Source: Oscillospiraceae bacterium
GTDB taxonomy: Bacteria > Bacillota > Clostridia > Oscillospirales > Oscillospiraceae
DNA: 39,993 bases
Assembly (NCBI GenBank): GCA_017430455.1
Contig: JAFRMX010000006.1
Coordinates: 1-39,993, forward strand
Direction of reading: 5' to 3'
Shown: piece after piece, positions 39,750 to 39,993 of the stretch
How the letters are laid out: each line of letters opens with the position of its first letter
Position numbering within the stretch: the first letter of the stretch is position 1
Made by a program: the position numbers and the translations under genes
Notes under the pieces: model-generated
The model's database searches: none
Told to the model about the DNA's origin: nothing
Seen by the model: the letters and a program-made list of their open reading frames with translations, nothing else

Positions 39750-39993
39750 ATGGACTACGAAAAAGGCTATGTATACGAACTGATGGATCGGGGCGGGCCG
39801 ACAGATACCCGAGAACCCTATTTCAAAGAGGTTGTGGAAGAAATGATGCGCGCCAGAACGCTCTGCGCAAAGGCGAACGCCGCGCTGCCGGACGATCCGG
39901 CCTGTGTGGGCTATCTGGAGGAGCTGTTCGGCCGGAAGCTGGACGACGTGCGCATCCTTACGCCGTTCATCTGCGATTTCGGAAACCGCGTCA
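39750..39993 (+). CDS. Sugar O-acetyltransferase (maltose acetyltransferase-like), cut by the window edge
   Basis: The first 81 residues are present. The N-terminal Mac-type helical domain (YFKEVVEEMMRARTLCAKANAALPDDPACVGYLEELFGRKLDDVRI) is followed by LTPFICDFGNRV, the start of the left-handed beta-helix of NodL/LacA-type acetyltransferases. These enzymes acetylate sugars with acetyl-CoA. AAGGAGA precedes the ATG. It lies 11 bases after the flavodoxin stop and is co-transcribed. The N-terminus is longer than in most relatives by about 20 residues. Confidence 0.85.
   Translation, partial: MDYEKGYVYELMDRGGPTDTREPYFKEVVEEMMRARTLCAKANAALPDDPACVGYLEELFGRKLDDVRILTPFICDFGNRV

Overview
The window looks like a chromosomal segment of a moderately GC-rich Bacillota of class Clostridia, probably an anaerobic gut-type organism. 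The signs are strong AGGAGG-type ribosome binding sites, consensus TTGACA/TATAAT promoters, clostridial housekeeping families (YchF, a UPF0210/DUF711 protein with its ACT partner, DUF937, NagA/NagB), many oxygen-independent flavin enzymes and a dense tRNA cluster. Species cannot be fixed from the sequence alone. No CRISPR array, prophage or intact transposase is visible.

Left part (1-9.7 kb). The left edge holds the promoter and leader of what looks like an rRNA operon reading out of the window. A leftward housekeeping block follows: threonyl-tRNA synthetase without a TGS domain, a PatB/MalY-type C-S lyase, a Pro-rich lipoprotein, a PfkB kinase and YchF. A rightward pair (HD-domain protein and a NifX-like protein with a His/Cys-rich tail) faces a leftward nucleoside-kinase-like gene and a DUF937 gene across a shared terminator.

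tRNA-Ser locus (9.9-12.0 kb). Three accessory genes (P-loop kinase, Vat-like xenobiotic acetyltransferase, TfoX-like protein) lie just 3' of tRNA-Ser(CGA). They are interleaved with repeated hairpin-plus-promoter modules and an exact 25-bp copy of the tRNA 3' end. This reads as a small island built by successive insertions at the tRNA.

Middle (12-26.6 kb). There is a MoxR-type ATPase/VWA pair. A leftward operon encodes an ABC exporter with two membrane-fusion adaptors and an O6-alkylguanine methyltransferase. The amino-sugar locus has nagB and nagA pointing apart, with a ribbon-helix-helix regulator between them; nagA leads into birA, a TrmH-type methyltransferase, an ACT protein and UPF0210.

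Flavin operon (26.7-31.0 kb). A consensus promoter and a 15-bp palindrome precede three tightly packed genes: two FAD oxidoreductases of the amine-oxidase/phytoene-desaturase superfamily and an NAD(P)H-FAD-[2Fe-2S] reductase. They look like an uncharacterised electron-delivery system.

Right part (31-40 kb). A 1.7-kb segment with ~115-bp inverted repeats and no transposase carries a broken zinc-ribbon membrane protein gene. Next come tRNA-Gly, -Arg, -His, -Gln and -Lys. Two ~148-bp direct repeats, one immediately after tRNA-Lys, then enclose a 4.5-kb island. Its leftward operon (flavin reductase, TetR, quinol-monooxygenase-like, CMD-cupin, flavodoxin, lipoprotein flavodoxin, truncated DUF4405, flavodoxin remnant) is controlled by two TetR-type palindromes over a perfect promoter. 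Beyond the second repeat a LysR gene diverges from another flavodoxin and a sugar O-acetyltransferase that runs off the right edge. The island suggests a quinone or electrophile stress response.
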